Shown here piece after piece: positions 25,843 to 34,822 of a stretch of DNA of 64,000 nucleotides. The notes beneath the pieces are model-generated. The model saw only the letters and a list, made by a program, of their open reading frames with translations. It was not told the DNA's origin and did not search any database. Both the position numbers and the translations under genes were made by a program. Numbering within the stretch: position 1 is the stretch's first letter; every line of letters begins with the position of its first letter. The stretch spans positions 6,634,001-6,698,000 of the forward strand of contig NZ_CP030051.1 in assembly GCF_004114975.1 (NCBI RefSeq). Reading direction: 5' to 3'. The stretch is from Bradyrhizobium guangdongense. GTDB taxonomy: Bacteria; Pseudomonadota; Alphaproteobacteria; Rhizobiales; Xanthobacteraceae.

Positions 25843-27507
25843 CTACTTCAGGACGAGCTCCGTGAACGGATAGACATAGGCTTGCAGGGTCACGAGCACA
25901 CCGACGAGACAGGCAAGCACGATCGAGTGCCAGAACACGAAGCGCAGGATGGATCCTTCGTGGCCGACCCAGTTGGTCGCGGTGGAGGCGACCACGATCG
26001 ATTGCGCGTCGATCATCTTGCCCATCACACCGCCGGACGAGTTCGCCGCACCCATCAGGATCGGCGACAGGCCGAGCTGCTGGGAGGTGATCTTCTGGAG
26101 GTTGCCGAACAGGATGTTCGAGGAGGTATCCGATCCGGTCAGCGCCACGCCCAACCAGCCGAGCAGCGTGCCGAAGAAGGGATAGAGCACGCCGGTTGCG
26201 GCGAAGGCGAGACCGAGCGTCGCGTCGACGCCGGACAGCCGCGTCAGCGTACCGATCGCAAGCATCGCCGAGATCGTGATCAGCGAGATCGCGCAGAGCC
26301 GGATGGTGCGGCCATATTCGGCCACGAGTTTGCCGGGACCGACGCCCATCAGCAGGCCGGAGATGATCGCCGCGATCAGCATGCCCGTGCCGGTGAACGA
26401 CAGATAGGTGAAGCTGAACACGGCCGCTTCCTTTGTCGGCCCTGGCGCGACCGGCGGCATCTTGTTGATCATCTGGTGCAGTTCGGGAACGGGATAGTTC
26501 CAGGTGAAGATGCCGTTCGCCCAGGTCTTGAAGGCGCCGTTGCCCCAGATCAGCATCACGATACAGACGATGATCCACGGCAGAAGCGCACTGAACAGCT
26601 CGCCTTGCGTCAAGGGCGTCTTGTCGAGCGGTTTTGCAGCCGCCATGGTGGCCGCCGATTCATCGCGGCCGCGCAGCGCCGGGGAAAGCCAGAGCTGCTT
26701 CGGCTGCCAGACTCGAAGGAACAGGATCAGCGCGCCCATCGAGATCAGCGATGCGCCGATATCGACGATCCAGGGATTGATGTAGTTCGAGATCACGAAT
26801 TGCGGGATCGCGAACGACACGCCGGTGACGAGGATGGCCGGCCAGACGTCCTTCATTCCACGCCAGCCGGCGAAGGCCCACACGACCCAGAACGGCACGA
26901 TCAGCGAAAAGAACGGCAATTGCCGGCCGACCATGGCACCCAGGATGTAGGGATCGAGCCCGGTGACCGAGGCAAGGCCCTGGATCGGCGTGCCCAGCGC
27001 GCCATAGGCAACGGGTGCGGTGTTGGCGATCAGCGAGAGCCCCGAGGCAGCCAGCGGCGAGAAGCCGAGCCCGATCAGCACGGCGCCGGTGATCGCGACC
27101 GGCGTGCCGAAGCCGGAGGCGCCTTCGAAGAACGCTCCGAACGAGAAGGCCACCAGCAGCAATTGCAGCCGCCGATCCTCGGTCACGCTGCCGATCGCAC
27201 GCTTGAGCAGCTCGAATTTGCCGCATCCAACCGTCACCTGGTAGAGGAAGATGACGTTGAGGACGATCCAGCCGATCGGGAAGAAGCCGGTCACGATGCC
27301 GAGGATCGAGGCGCGGATCGACATGTTCGCGGGCATGGTGAAAACGAAGATCGTGATCAGGTTGGTCACGATCATGGCGATGACGGCTGCGATGTGAGCC
27401 TGAACGCGCCCGCTCGCGATCAGGACCAGCAGTGTGACGACGGGGACTGCCGCCGCGATCGTCGACAGCACCGGGCTGTGCAGCGGATCATAGATTTGAT
27501 TCCACAT
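25843..27507 (-). CDS. L-lactate/glycolate permease (LctP family)
   Basis: 554 residues from the ATG at 27507, behind a strong GGGGGAGGAA. About 12-14 membrane segments span the protein. The LctP family takes up L-lactate, D-lactate and glycolate by proton symport. Typical stretches are GASGFGTPVAITGAVLIGLG (about 120-139), NTAPVAYGALGTPI (about 148), FTGTGMLIAAIISGLLMG, and LTGSDTSSNILFGNLQKITS near the C-terminus. The glycolate permease GlcA belongs to the same family, and glcDEF lie 4-9 kb away in the same orientation. Glycolate is therefore as likely as lactate. It is divergent from the SbmA-type transporter. Confidence 0.9.
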   Translation of the reverse strand: MWNQIYDPLHSPVLSTIAAAVPVVTLLVLIASGRVQAHIAAVIAMIVTNLITIFVFTMPANMSIRASILGIVTGFFPIGWIVLNVIFLYQVTVGCGKFELLKRAIGSVTEDRRLQLLLVAFSFGAFFEGASGFGTPVAITGAVLIGLGFSPLAASGLSLIANTAPVAYGALGTPIQGLASVTGLDPYILGAMVGRQLPFFSLIVPFWVVWAFAGWRGMKDVWPAILVTGVSFAIPQFVISNYINPWIVDIGASLISMGALILFLRVWQPKQLWLSPALRGRDESAATMAAAKPLDKTPLTQGELFSALLPWIIVCIVMLIWGNGAFKTWANGIFTWNYPVPELHQMINKMPPVAPGPTKEAAVFSFTYLSFTGTGMLIAAIISGLLMGVGPGKLVAEYGRTIRLCAISLITISAMLAIGTLTRLSGVDATLGLAFAATGVLYPFFGTLLGWLGVALTGSDTSSNILFGNLQKITSQQLGLSPILMGAANSSGGVMGKMIDAQSIVVASTATNWVGHEGSILRFVFWHSIVLACLVGVLVTLQAYVYPFTELVLK

Positions 27508-27819
27508 GGTCTTCCTCCCCCACGCATGTGTGCGGCAGGCGGCCCGCGTGGACAGCCGATCCTGCTTGACGCTGAGCGATAACCCCCGAAGGGGACGCGA
27601 ATTCCTCGCGAATGCAGCGGTTCCCGTCCGCTCACAAGCTCGCGAAATCCCGAAGGCCCCCACCCCGCGCCGTTGAGGCCCATGCTAGGGTTGCAAGCCG
27701 CGACAAGCCAACGCAAATTGCACCACTTGCGACTTTAGTCTAAGCGCACTGATTTCCGCCCTTGCCTCAATGGTTTGGCTTGAGACATTTGCGCACAGCC
27801 CTGCAGGAGATCCCGCTCT
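27508..27819. other. 312-bp divergent intergenic region
   Basis: The gap separates the permease gene (leftward) from the ABC transporter gene (rightward). CGCATGTGTGCG near 27531-27542 is a short partial palindrome close to the permease start. The transporter side has AGGAGA at the GTG start. I see no reading frame with protein character and no clear -35/-10 pair. Confidence 0.4.
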
Positions 27820-29583
27820 GTGAAGAACATCCGCGCCACGCTCGCGATTGTCTGGCGAATCGCCGGCCCATATTTCCGATCGGAAGACAAATGGGCCGGT
27901 CGCGGCCTGCTCGCCGTCGTCGTGGCGATGGAGCTGGCACTCGTCGCCATCAATGTGCTGCTCAATCAGTGGCAGAACCGGTTCTACAGTGCGCTCCAGG
28001 CCTACGATCTGAACGAGTTCGTGATGCAGGTCTGGATCTTCCTCGGCCTTGCCTTCACCTATGTCGCGATAGCCGTTTACAAACTTTACCTGAACCAGTG
28101 GCTGCAGATCCGCTGGCGGCGCTGGCTGACACAACACTATCTCGGCGAATGGCTGGACGGCGCCACCCATTACCGTATGCAGCTGAAGGGCGATGCCGCC
28201 GATAACCCCGACCAGCGTCTCACCGACGACGTCACGAACTTCGTCGAACAAACGCTGGTCCTCGGCCTCGGCCTGCTGTCGTCGATCGTGACGCTGGCCT
28301 CGTTCATCGTCATCCTCTGGGGCCTGTCCAACAAGGCGCCGCTGCACATTTACGGCACCGACATCGTCATCCCCGGTTTTCTGGTCTGGTGCGCGCTGGC
28401 CTACGCGCTCCTCGGCACCGCGCTGACGCACTGGATCGGTGCGCCGCTCATCAACCTTTATTTCGAGAAGCAGCGCTACGAGGCGGACTTCCGCTTCAAC
28501 CTGATCCGCGTGCGCGAGAATTCCGAGCAGATTGCACTATTGAAAGGAGAGCGCGCAGAACAAGGCCATCTCCTGCAGCGCTTCGGCTCCGTCATCGCCA
28601 ACTGGTATGCGATCATGAGCCGGACGAAACGCCTCACCGCCTTCACGGCGAGCTACGGTCAGGCTGCAACCATCTTTCCCTACGTGGTGGTCGCGCCCGC
28701 CTACTTTGCCAAGAGCATCCAGCTCGGCGACATGATGCAGACCGGTTCGGCCTTCGGCCAGGTGCAGGATGCGCTGTCCTTTTTCGTCTCGTTCTATCGA
28801 TCGATCGCGGAATGGCGCGCGATTGTCGCCCGCCTCGACGGCTTCGAAATGTCGGTCGCCACGGCGGCAAACCTGCCGGCGCATGAAGCGACGATCGAGC
28901 TCAAGGCGACAGGCGGCAGCCGCAATATCGGCCTGGAAAAGCTCTGCGTGTATCTTCCCAACGGCACGCCACTGGTCGCCGCCGACGGCTTCGCCATCCA
29001 GACGCCGGAACGCGTGCTCGTGACCGGACCGTCGGGCTCCGGCAAGTCGACGCTGTTCCGGGCCATCGCCGGCATCTGGCCGTTCGGCACCGGCACCATC
29101 GTCGTCCCCGCGCAGGCGAAGCTGATGATGCTGCCGCAACGTCCCTACTTCCCGGTGGGTGCACTGGGTGACGCCGTGGTCTATCCCGCAGCCCCCGGCG
29201 CATTCCCGGCAACCCAGATCCGGGACGCGCTCATCGCGGTCGGCTTGCCCGACCTCGCCGAACGGCTCAGCGAGCACGGCCATTGGAACCGGATGCTCTC
29301 GCTCGGCGAGCAACAGCGACTGGGGCTTGCCCGCGCGCTGCTGCATGCGCCGGACTACCTGTTCCTCGACGAGGCCACCGCCTCGCTCGACGAATTGTCC
29401 GAGGCGAGGCTCTACCGGCTGTTGGCCGAGAGGCTGCCGCAGGCCACCATCGTCTCGATCGGGCACCGCTCGACGCTTGATGCTTTCCACACCCGCAAGG
29501 TGGCGCTGGCGGAGAGCGGCGAGATCCATGTGCTGGGCCATGGCGACGTGCCGGCCGAGCCGGAGGCGAGTGCGGCGCGCTGA
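27820..29583 (+). CDS. SbmA/BacA-type ABC transporter, permease fused to ATPase (BclA-like)
   Basis: 587 residues from a GTG at 27820 with CAGGAGA about 10 bp upstream. The N-terminal half (about 1-340) is an SbmA_BacA/ABC_membrane_2 domain with about six membrane segments, including VLLNQWQNRFYSALQAYD and the inter-helix ENSEQIALLKGE. The C-terminal half is a nucleotide-binding domain: Walker A TGPSGSGKSTLF (about 405-416), signature LSLGEQQRLGLARALL (about 492-507), Walker B YLFLDEATASLDE and switch SIGHR. BclA of photosynthetic Bradyrhizobium has this layout and imports nodule peptides; BacA/SbmA lack the ATPase. YddA-like transporters are the alternative. A peptide or antibiotic substrate is inference. 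Confidence 0.9.
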   Translation: MKNIRATLAIVWRIAGPYFRSEDKWAGRGLLAVVVAMELALVAINVLLNQWQNRFYSALQAYDLNEFVMQVWIFLGLAFTYVAIAVYKLYLNQWLQIRWRRWLTQHYLGEWLDGATHYRMQLKGDAADNPDQRLTDDVTNFVEQTLVLGLGLLSSIVTLASFIVILWGLSNKAPLHIYGTDIVIPGFLVWCALAYALLGTALTHWIGAPLINLYFEKQRYEADFRFNLIRVRENSEQIALLKGERAEQGHLLQRFGSVIANWYAIMSRTKRLTAFTASYGQAATIFPYVVVAPAYFAKSIQLGDMMQTGSAFGQVQDALSFFVSFYRSIAEWRAIVARLDGFEMSVATAANLPAHEATIELKATGGSRNIGLEKLCVYLPNGTPLVAADGFAIQTPERVLVTGPSGSGKSTLFRAIAGIWPFGTGTIVVPAQAKLMMLPQRPYFPVGALGDAVVYPAAPGAFPATQIRDALIAVGLPDLAERLSEHGHWNRMLSLGEQQRLGLARALLHAPDYLFLDEATASLDELSEARLYRLLAERLPQATIVSIGHRSTLDAFHTRKVALAESGEIHVLGHGDVPAEPEASAAR

Positions 29584-29634
29584 GGCGAAAAGGCGCGGCC
29601 CGCCAACGGGACGGAAGAAGAACCAGACCCGGCT

Positions 29635-29771
29635 CTCGTTCCCGGACGAGCCGCAACGCCCTTCAGCGTTGCGGCGCAGAGCCGGGACCCTGGTGCTACG
29701 CCGCAGAGCGGCTGGGCCCTGGCTTTGCAACGCACCGCTGAAGAAGCGCTGCGCTGCGCCCGGGGCACGAG
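29635..29771. repeat. dispersed intergenic inverted repeat (family 5-related, copy 2)
   Basis: The element begins CTCGTTCCCGG and ends CCCGGGGCACGAG, with inner GCAACGCCCTTCAGCGTTGC as a hairpin and GCAGAGCCGGGACC. Ends and core resemble the repeat at 25158-25288. It lies between the transporter stop and the porin terminator. Confidence 0.65.
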
Positions 29772-29780
29772 AAGCTTCTC

Positions 29781-29814
29781 AAAAACAAAAGGGCGGCAGA
29801 TTGCTCTGCCGCCC
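29781..29814 (-). terminator. rho-independent terminator of the porin gene
   Basis: On the minus strand GGGCGGCAGA and TCTGCCGCCC form a 10-bp stem with a short loop, followed by TTTTGTTTTT. It is 24 bp past the porin stop. Confidence 0.9.
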
Positions 29815-29838
29815 TCGGAAGTACTCTCGGGACAAAAC

Positions 29839-30843
29839 CTATTTCAGGTTGCTCATCGCCGTCAGGTCGAAGGACAGCTTGGCGACACCCGCCGCGCCGC
29901 ACCAGTTGGAGCCAGCGCCGCCCGGATTGATCGGGGTGACGTTGGTGGTGCCGGTAGCGTTGAAGGCGCTGGTGAAGGCGTTGCAATCACCCTTGTTCAG
30001 GTCGGTGTCGGAGTAACGCAGATCCAGCGTGAACACCTTGTAGGTAAAGCCGATCCCGACGTTCCAGGTGTTGTAGTCCTTGTAGGGAATGCCATTGGCG
30101 AAGACGGTGCCTGCACCGGTGCCGTAGAAGGCATCCGAGGTGCCGAACCACTGCCGGCCGAACTCTCCCGACACATACATGCCGACGCCCGAAGCGCCGA
30201 ACGTCGTGCTCGGCGCGATCCACTTCGCGGTCACCGAGGAGTAGTTGCCCCACGCACCCGAGTTCAGGAAGTTCGGCGAGTAGTACTCGTTCACGCCGAC
30301 CGACCAGTTGTCGTTGATGGTGTAGTTCAGCTTGCCGTAGACTTCGAAGAAGCTGACGTCCTTCTTCATGACGTTGCCGTCGGCAAGGAAGATGGTCGTG
30401 GTGCTGACGGGGCAGACGCCGCCGCCGGGAATGCCGCCGGTCAGCACGTTGTCGGCGCAGCTTCCGCCCGGATACAGGTAGCCCCAGACGCCGATATCGA
30501 AGGCGAAGGCGCCGAAGGTCGGGCGGATACCGCCGTAGATGTCGACTTCGGCCGCAGCGCGGTTGGCGAAGGAGATGCTCTCAGCGGACACGCCGGCGTA
30601 CAGCTGGAGGTCCTTGTTGATGTTGTAGCGCGGCTCGAAATAGGCGGCGACCGACGGCTTGTGGTTGGACTGGGTCACGCCGCGGAAGATGTAGTCGTTC
30701 ATGATCGCGCCGCCGAAGGCGATATCCCAGGGATCAAAGGCGGGTGCCGGGGGAGCCTTCAGGGCCTTCAAGGGCATGTCCGCCGCGAAAGCCGAACCCG
30801 TCACCATTGCCAGCGCCGTTGCCAACAAAGTCACTTTCTTCAT
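29839..30843 (-). CDS. TorF-family putative outer-membrane porin
   Basis: 334 residues from the ATG at 30843; GGGGAT precedes it, and an ATG four codons earlier is possible. A signal peptide ends SAFA|ADMPLK, followed by a Pro/Ala/Lys spacer. The rest is alternating beta-strand sequence with many aromatic residues, starting IAFGGAIMNDYIFRGVTQSN, a pattern typical of the TIGR02001/TorF family. Four cysteines near SCADNV, GVCPVS, GDCNAF and NWCGAA could form loop disulfides. The last residue is Lys rather than the usual Phe. It would sit in the outer membrane; its solute is unknown. Confidence 0.85.
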   Translation of the reverse strand: MKKVTLLATALAMVTGSAFAADMPLKALKAPPAPAFDPWDIAFGGAIMNDYIFRGVTQSNHKPSVAAYFEPRYNINKDLQLYAGVSAESISFANRAAAEVDIYGGIRPTFGAFAFDIGVWGYLYPGGSCADNVLTGGIPGGGVCPVSTTTIFLADGNVMKKDVSFFEVYGKLNYTINDNWSVGVNEYYSPNFLNSGAWGNYSSVTAKWIAPSTTFGASGVGMYVSGEFGRQWFGTSDAFYGTGAGTVFANGIPYKDYNTWNVGIGFTYKVFTLDLRYSDTDLNKGDCNAFTSAFNATGTTNVTPINPGGAGSNWCGAAGVAKLSFDLTAMSNLK

Positions 30844-31161
30844 TTCGATCCCCATCACCAATTCTAGACCCCGGTCGAGCTCCGGAAGCCCCCCGGGGCC
30901 GCCCGACCTGATTGCAAATTTCGTAACTGGTCCAATCTGGATGGAGGAACTTAAACCGAGAAGCAAAAAACACGAGCATCTGCCGCCTTTTTGGGCGTTC
31001 TGGCGATTCCACGAAAGGTTGTCAGCCGGTGTTGCTTCTCGATCACATTATTTTCACGCCAAGGTGCAGAAAGTGACCCGGGATACTACGTAGCCGCGGG
31101 CACCGTGGCGCGCCTGCGACGAATCAAGTGACTCAAAAACGAGCAGCCATCGGCCGCCCAT
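30844..31161. other. 318-bp intergenic region upstream of the porin
   Basis: This stretch carries the porin promoter, which must be in the AT-richer part around 30900-31060 on the minus strand. I cannot name the boxes. No ORF with protein character is present. The histone-like gene's terminator follows at 31164. Confidence 0.4.
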
Positions 31162-31163
31162 GC

Positions 31164-31194
31164 AAAAAGGCCGCAGCGTCGCCGCCGCGGCCTT
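31164..31194 (-). terminator. terminator of the histone-like gene
   Basis: On the minus strand AAGGCCGCGG and CTGCGGCCTT pair around a short loop and are followed by TTTGC. A second inverted repeat, CAGGGGACAGACCC against GGTCTGGGCTTGTCCCCCTG (31213-31252), lies closer to the stop at 31259 and may add to termination. Confidence 0.7.
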
Positions 31195-31258
31195 ACCGCT
31201 GTCGATCTTTATCAGGGGACAGACCCGGCGTTCGGTCTGGGCTTGTCCCCCTGCGGGC

Positions 31259-31624
31259 CTAACCTTGCCCCTCGGCCGGCGTCGCTTCCGCAGAAGACGA
31301 AGGCATCGCCCAGCTCGTCTCAGCCGCCGGCTCCGGCGCCGGCGCCACGGGGGCCGCTGGCTTCGCCGCGGGAGCTGCCTTCGCCTTCTTCGGCGCTGCT
31401 TTCTTGGCGGCCTTCTTCGGCGCCGCCTTCTTCACAGCCTTCTTGGCCGCAGCCTTCTTTGCTGACGTCTTGGCAGCTTTCTTCGGCGCGGCCTTCTTTG
31501 CAGATTTCCTGGCGGACTTCTTCGCCGACTTCTTGGCCGCCTTCTTCTTCGTCGCCTTCTTCGCGCTTACGACCTTCTTGGCCTTTTTGGCCTTCTTGCT
31601 TTTTTTCTTGCTCGCTTTCGCCAT
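31259..31624 (-). CDS. histone H1-like Lys/Ala-rich DNA-binding protein
   Basis: 121 residues from the ATG at 31624 with AGGAGG upstream. Residues 2-85 are almost entirely Lys, Ala, Ser and Pro, built from degenerate repeats of KKAAKK, SAKKSARKSAKK and KKAAPKKAAK. The last 35 residues are Ala/Pro/Glu-rich and neutral to acidic (PAAKPAAPVAPAPEPAAE). This matches bacterial histone H1-like proteins (chlamydial Hc1, AlgP-type tails), which bind DNA through the basic tail and compact the nucleoid. The repeats could expand or contract by recombination. It ends in the same orientation as glcF, whose stop lies 68 bp upstream of this start. Confidence 0.85.
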   Translation of the reverse strand: MAKASKKKSKKAKKAKKVVSAKKATKKKAAKKSAKKSARKSAKKAAPKKAAKTSAKKAAAKKAVKKAAPKKAAKKAAPKKAKAAPAAKPAAPVAPAPEPAAETSWAMPSSSAEATPAEGQG

Positions 31625-31692
31625 CGTGGTCCTCCTGTTGCCGCCGAACAATGGTCGATCGGGCTCTTCAGCCGTCACCTCCGGACGAAAGC

Positions 31693-33015
31693 TCAGCGCG
31701 ACGGATTCAATGCCGGCCGCGACCCGCCCGTAGCCCAATCGAGAAGCTCAATCGTGTGTACGACCGGAACTGACGTGCCACTGGCAATCTGCACCATGCA
31801 GCCGATATTGCCCGCGGCAATCATGTCCGGCTTGACGCTCGCGATGTTGGCGACCTTGCGATCGCGCAACCGGCCCGCAAGCTCGGGCTGGAGAATGTTG
31901 TAAGTCCCCGCCGAACCGCAACACAAATGGCTCTCGGGCACATCTTTCACCACGAATCCATTCTTGGAAAGCAATTCTTTCGGAAGCCCCGTGATTTTCT
32001 GTCCGTGCTGCAACGAGCACGCGGAGTGATAGGCGACGACGACATCGCCCTGTTGCGTGCTCGGCGTGAGGGCAAGACCAGCGACGTATTCGGTGATGTC
32101 CTTCGCGAGCGCGGACACTTGCGCCGCGTCGGCTGCGAATGCGGCGTCCTCGCGCAGCAGGTAGCCATAGTCCTTGATCACCGTGCCGCAGCCGGAGGTC
32201 GTCACCAGGATGGCGTCGAGCCCCTCGCCTGCCGCCTCCTTCTGCCAGGCCCTGACGTTGGCGCGAGCCCGCGCCAGCGCATCATCGTCGTGGCCGAGAT
32301 GATGGGTGAGCGCGCCGCAGCATTGCTCATCCTTGACCAGCACGACCTCGATGCCGTGGCGGGTGAGCAGATTGATGGCGGCCTGATTGATGCGCGGCGC
32401 CAGCACCTGCTGGGCGCAGCCCTGGAGCAGCGCGACGCGGCCGCGCTTCTTGCCGAGCGCTGCGAACACGCTGCCGGGAAGCGCGCCCGGTGACGGCAGC
32501 CGGCCAGGCGCCAGCGCCAGCATCGCCTTGAGGCGCTGGATCAGGCCCGGGGTGGCCGAGGGCCGCGGGGTCGGCAGGAAGACAGCGAGCGGCCGGGCAA
32601 GCTGCGCCAACCGCATGCTGATACGAAACCGTTGCGGATCCGGCAGCACGAAGGCGAGCACCCGGCGCAGCAGCCGCTCGGCGAGCGGACGCTCATAGCG
32701 CTGCTCGATCCTGACCCGGGCCTGATCGACGAGGTGCATGTAGTTCACCCCCGAGGGGCAGGTGGTCATACAGGCGAGGCACGACAGGCAACGGTCGACG
32801 TGCTTGACCACCTCTGGCGTCGGCGCCTGGTCCTTTTCCAGCATCTCCTTGATCAGATAGATGCGGCCGCGCGGGCTATCGAGCTCGTCGCCGAGCAGGA
32901 CATAGGTCGGGCAGGTCGCGGTGCAGAAGCCGCAATGGACGCAAGCGCGCAGGATCTTGTCGGCTTCGGCGATATCAGGGTCGGCGAGCTGTGCCAGTGA
33001 GAATTCGGTCTTCAT
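31693..33015 (-). CDS. glcF: glycolate oxidase iron-sulfur subunit
   Basis: 440 residues. GlcF carries electrons from the GlcD/GlcE flavin site to the membrane quinone pool when glycolate (or D-lactate) is oxidised. Two 4Fe-4S ferredoxin motifs are visible: CVHCGFCTATCP (about 25-36) and CLSCLACMTTCPSG (about 76-89). The C-terminal half has two CCG domains, with EQCCGALTHHLG (about 226) and SHLCCGSAGTYN (about 360), each with an upstream Cys partner. The start overlaps the glcE stop by 4 bp (ATGA), so the two are coupled. Confidence 0.95.
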   Translation of the reverse strand: MKTEFSLAQLADPDIAEADKILRACVHCGFCTATCPTYVLLGDELDSPRGRIYLIKEMLEKDQAPTPEVVKHVDRCLSCLACMTTCPSGVNYMHLVDQARVRIEQRYERPLAERLLRRVLAFVLPDPQRFRISMRLAQLARPLAVFLPTPRPSATPGLIQRLKAMLALAPGRLPSPGALPGSVFAALGKKRGRVALLQGCAQQVLAPRINQAAINLLTRHGIEVVLVKDEQCCGALTHHLGHDDDALARARANVRAWQKEAAGEGLDAILVTTSGCGTVIKDYGYLLREDAAFAADAAQVSALAKDITEYVAGLALTPSTQQGDVVVAYHSACSLQHGQKITGLPKELLSKNGFVVKDVPESHLCCGSAGTYNILQPELAGRLRDRKVANIASVKPDMIAAGNIGCMVQIASGTSVPVVHTIELLDWATGGSRPALNPSR

Positions 33016-34250
33016 GCCGGAGCGCCTCGCGTCAGCCGTCCCCGGTTCAGAATGGATTTCGGATCGAAGCTGGCGCGGACCCGTTCGCTCAGGGCAGCAA
33101 CACCTGGTGCTTGCGGGTGGAAGACATCGACTTCGCGCCTGACATCCTCGGCCGCCCGGATCAGCGTGGCATGCCCGCCGAACGCGTTGGTCCGCTGGCG
33201 AACGGCCGCGGCGTGCGCATCACCCGCGGGCGGCATCGCCGCCCAAATCAAGCCGCCGCCCCAATCGTAGATGACCTCGCCGCCCGTCTCGCGCGCCAAT
33301 AGCGCCCCGAGCGCAGCGCCCGAAGCCGGTGGACAGACGATCCGCCACACCGGCCAGGCCCCGAGCGCGCCGCCGGCCGCGAAAGGCAATACGTCGCGAA
33401 TGGTGGTCCACAGCGCGGAGGAGGCGGCATCCTCGATGACCTCAGCGGTTCCGAACGGCGCCAGCAATTCGCGCAAGGAGCCGGCGCGGTGGCCGGCAGA
33501 AGCGGTGATGCCCTCGAGCCGCAGCACCGTCAGCGCCTCGCCCTCGCCGGCGACATCGCCAAGTCCCTCGGTCTTGGCACGGAAAGCCGATTTCGGCAGA
33601 TGCGCGGCGGCGGAGACGTCGAAGGGCGAGCCGAGCGCCGCTGTCATCGCCTTGTTGGCGGCGGCATCATCCAACCCGCGCAGCAACAGCGTCCGCTCGG
33701 CCTCCGGCTTCGGCATCACCTTCAGCGTCACCTCGGTCATGACGGACAGCGTGCCCCAGGACCCTGCCAGCAGCTTGCAGAGATCATAGCCCGTGACGTT
33801 CTTGACCACCTTGCCGCCGGTCTTGAAGCTGTCGCCAAAGCCGGAGACGGCATGCGCCCCCAGAAGATGATCGCGTGCGCCGCCCGCCCTGATCCGCCGC
33901 GGGCCGGCCAGGCCGGAGGCGATCATGCCGCCGATGGTGCCCGATGCGGACGTGCCGAGCAGCGGCGCGGTGTTGACGGGCTCGAAGGCAAATTGCTGGT
34001 TCTTGGCGTCGATCAGGGACAGCACGTCGGCCACCGGCGCGCCGGCCTGCAGCGTGACGATCAGCTCGTTGGGCTCATAGGAGGTGACGGCATTCAGCGC
34101 GGAGACGTCGAGCACCGCGTTGGTCGCCATCGCATGCCCGATGCTGCGCTTGCTGCCACGGCCGACGATCTCGAGCGGCTGCTCGCTCGCAATCGCCGCG
34201 CGCACCACCTCTTCGACGTCTTTGGCGTCTCTGACCCTGAGCGTATCCAC
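33012..34250 (-). CDS. glcE: glycolate oxidase FAD-binding subunit
   Basis: 412 residues, cytoplasmic side of the membrane complex. The FAD_binding_4 (PCMH-type) domain fills the first 180 residues: VGRGSKRSIGHAM (about 28-40), TSASGTIGGMIASGLAGPRR (about 100-119) and TGGKVVKNVTGYDLCKLLAG (about 142-161). The FAD-linked oxidase C-terminal part is shorter than in GlcD, as is normal for GlcE. glcF follows with a 4-bp overlap. glcD lies upstream, but a gene on the other strand separates them, so glcE needs its own promoter in 34251-34473 or read-through. Confidence 0.94.
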   Translation of the reverse strand: MDTLRVRDAKDVEEVVRAAIASEQPLEIVGRGSKRSIGHAMATNAVLDVSALNAVTSYEPNELIVTLQAGAPVADVLSLIDAKNQQFAFEPVNTAPLLGTSASGTIGGMIASGLAGPRRIRAGGARDHLLGAHAVSGFGDSFKTGGKVVKNVTGYDLCKLLAGSWGTLSVMTEVTLKVMPKPEAERTLLLRGLDDAAANKAMTAALGSPFDVSAAAHLPKSAFRAKTEGLGDVAGEGEALTVLRLEGITASAGHRAGSLRELLAPFGTAEVIEDAASSALWTTIRDVLPFAAGGALGAWPVWRIVCPPASGAALGALLARETGGEVIYDWGGGLIWAAMPPAGDAHAAAVRQRTNAFGGHATLIRAAEDVRREVDVFHPQAPGVAALSERVRASFDPKSILNRGRLTRGAPA

Positions 34251-34473
34251 GGGGAAAGGCGGTAGCGAAATTCGCGTCGGAAATCAATTCGCGCGGAGCT
34301 TTCGCGGCCTCATTCCAAAGGAGGTGCACGCATCGAACGGTCGCCGATCCGGCGAGCGCGGGCGGCAATCGAGCACGGCTCCTTCGGCACAATCGTGCTT
34401 CGATCGCCGTCGAATCATTTCCGAGCAAGCTTCGTTATTGATCGAACTGTTCCCTCTGCAATGGAGTTCCCTC

Positions 34474-34812
34474 ATGAACGAGCACGCAATGACCCAGCAA
34501 GCCATCCATCAAGCCGTCGGCGGCGGCGGTCTTCTGGTCGTAGCGCAATGGGAAGCGAAGGCCGAGCAAGTGGACCGCGTGGCCGAGATCCTGCGCGGCT
34601 TCCTCCCACAGGCTCAAAGCGAACCCGGCGTGAAGCTGTTCCTGATCAGCCGCGCCAAGGACAACCCGGCCCAGTTCCTGTTCTACGAATTGTTCCGCGA
34701 CGAGGCGGCGTTCAAGGCGCATCAGGAGAGCGCGCATTTCAAGAGCCACATCACCGGGCAAGCGCTGCCGCTGCTGGCGAGGCGCGAGCGGACGCAATAC
34801 GCGCTGATGTGA
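34474..34812 (+). CDS. antibiotic-biosynthesis-monooxygenase (ABM) fold protein, putative quinol monooxygenase
   Basis: 112 residues from the ATG at 34474 with GGAG about 9 bp upstream; an ATG five codons on is possible. It has the dimeric ferredoxin-like ABM fold (YgiN type). Signature stretches are LVVAQWEAKAEQVDRVAEIL (about 21-40), SEPGVKLFLISRAKDNPAQF and FLFYELFRDEAAFKAHQESA followed by HFKSHI. Such proteins oxidise quinols or small aromatics without cofactors, but many have no known substrate. The gene sits head-on between glcD and glcE, on the opposite strand. A hairpin separates it from the end of glcD. Confidence 0.85.
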   Translation: MNEHAMTQQAIHQAVGGGGLLVVAQWEAKAEQVDRVAEILRGFLPQAQSEPGVKLFLISRAKDNPAQFLFYELFRDEAAFKAHQESAHFKSHITGQALPLLARRERTQYALM

Positions 34813-34822
34813 AGAACAATGC

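Noticed and set aside
25816..27582. 588-codon open frame opposite the permease gene
   Set aside because: Composition is dominated by Arg, Asp, Gly and His, with no hydrophobic segments or motifs. The antisense permease has clear membrane segments and family motifs.
31404..31733. 109-codon Phe/Ala-rich frame opposite the histone-like gene
   Set aside because: Repetitive LAAFF-type sequence is just the complement of AAG/GCC repeats; a hydrophobic artefact.
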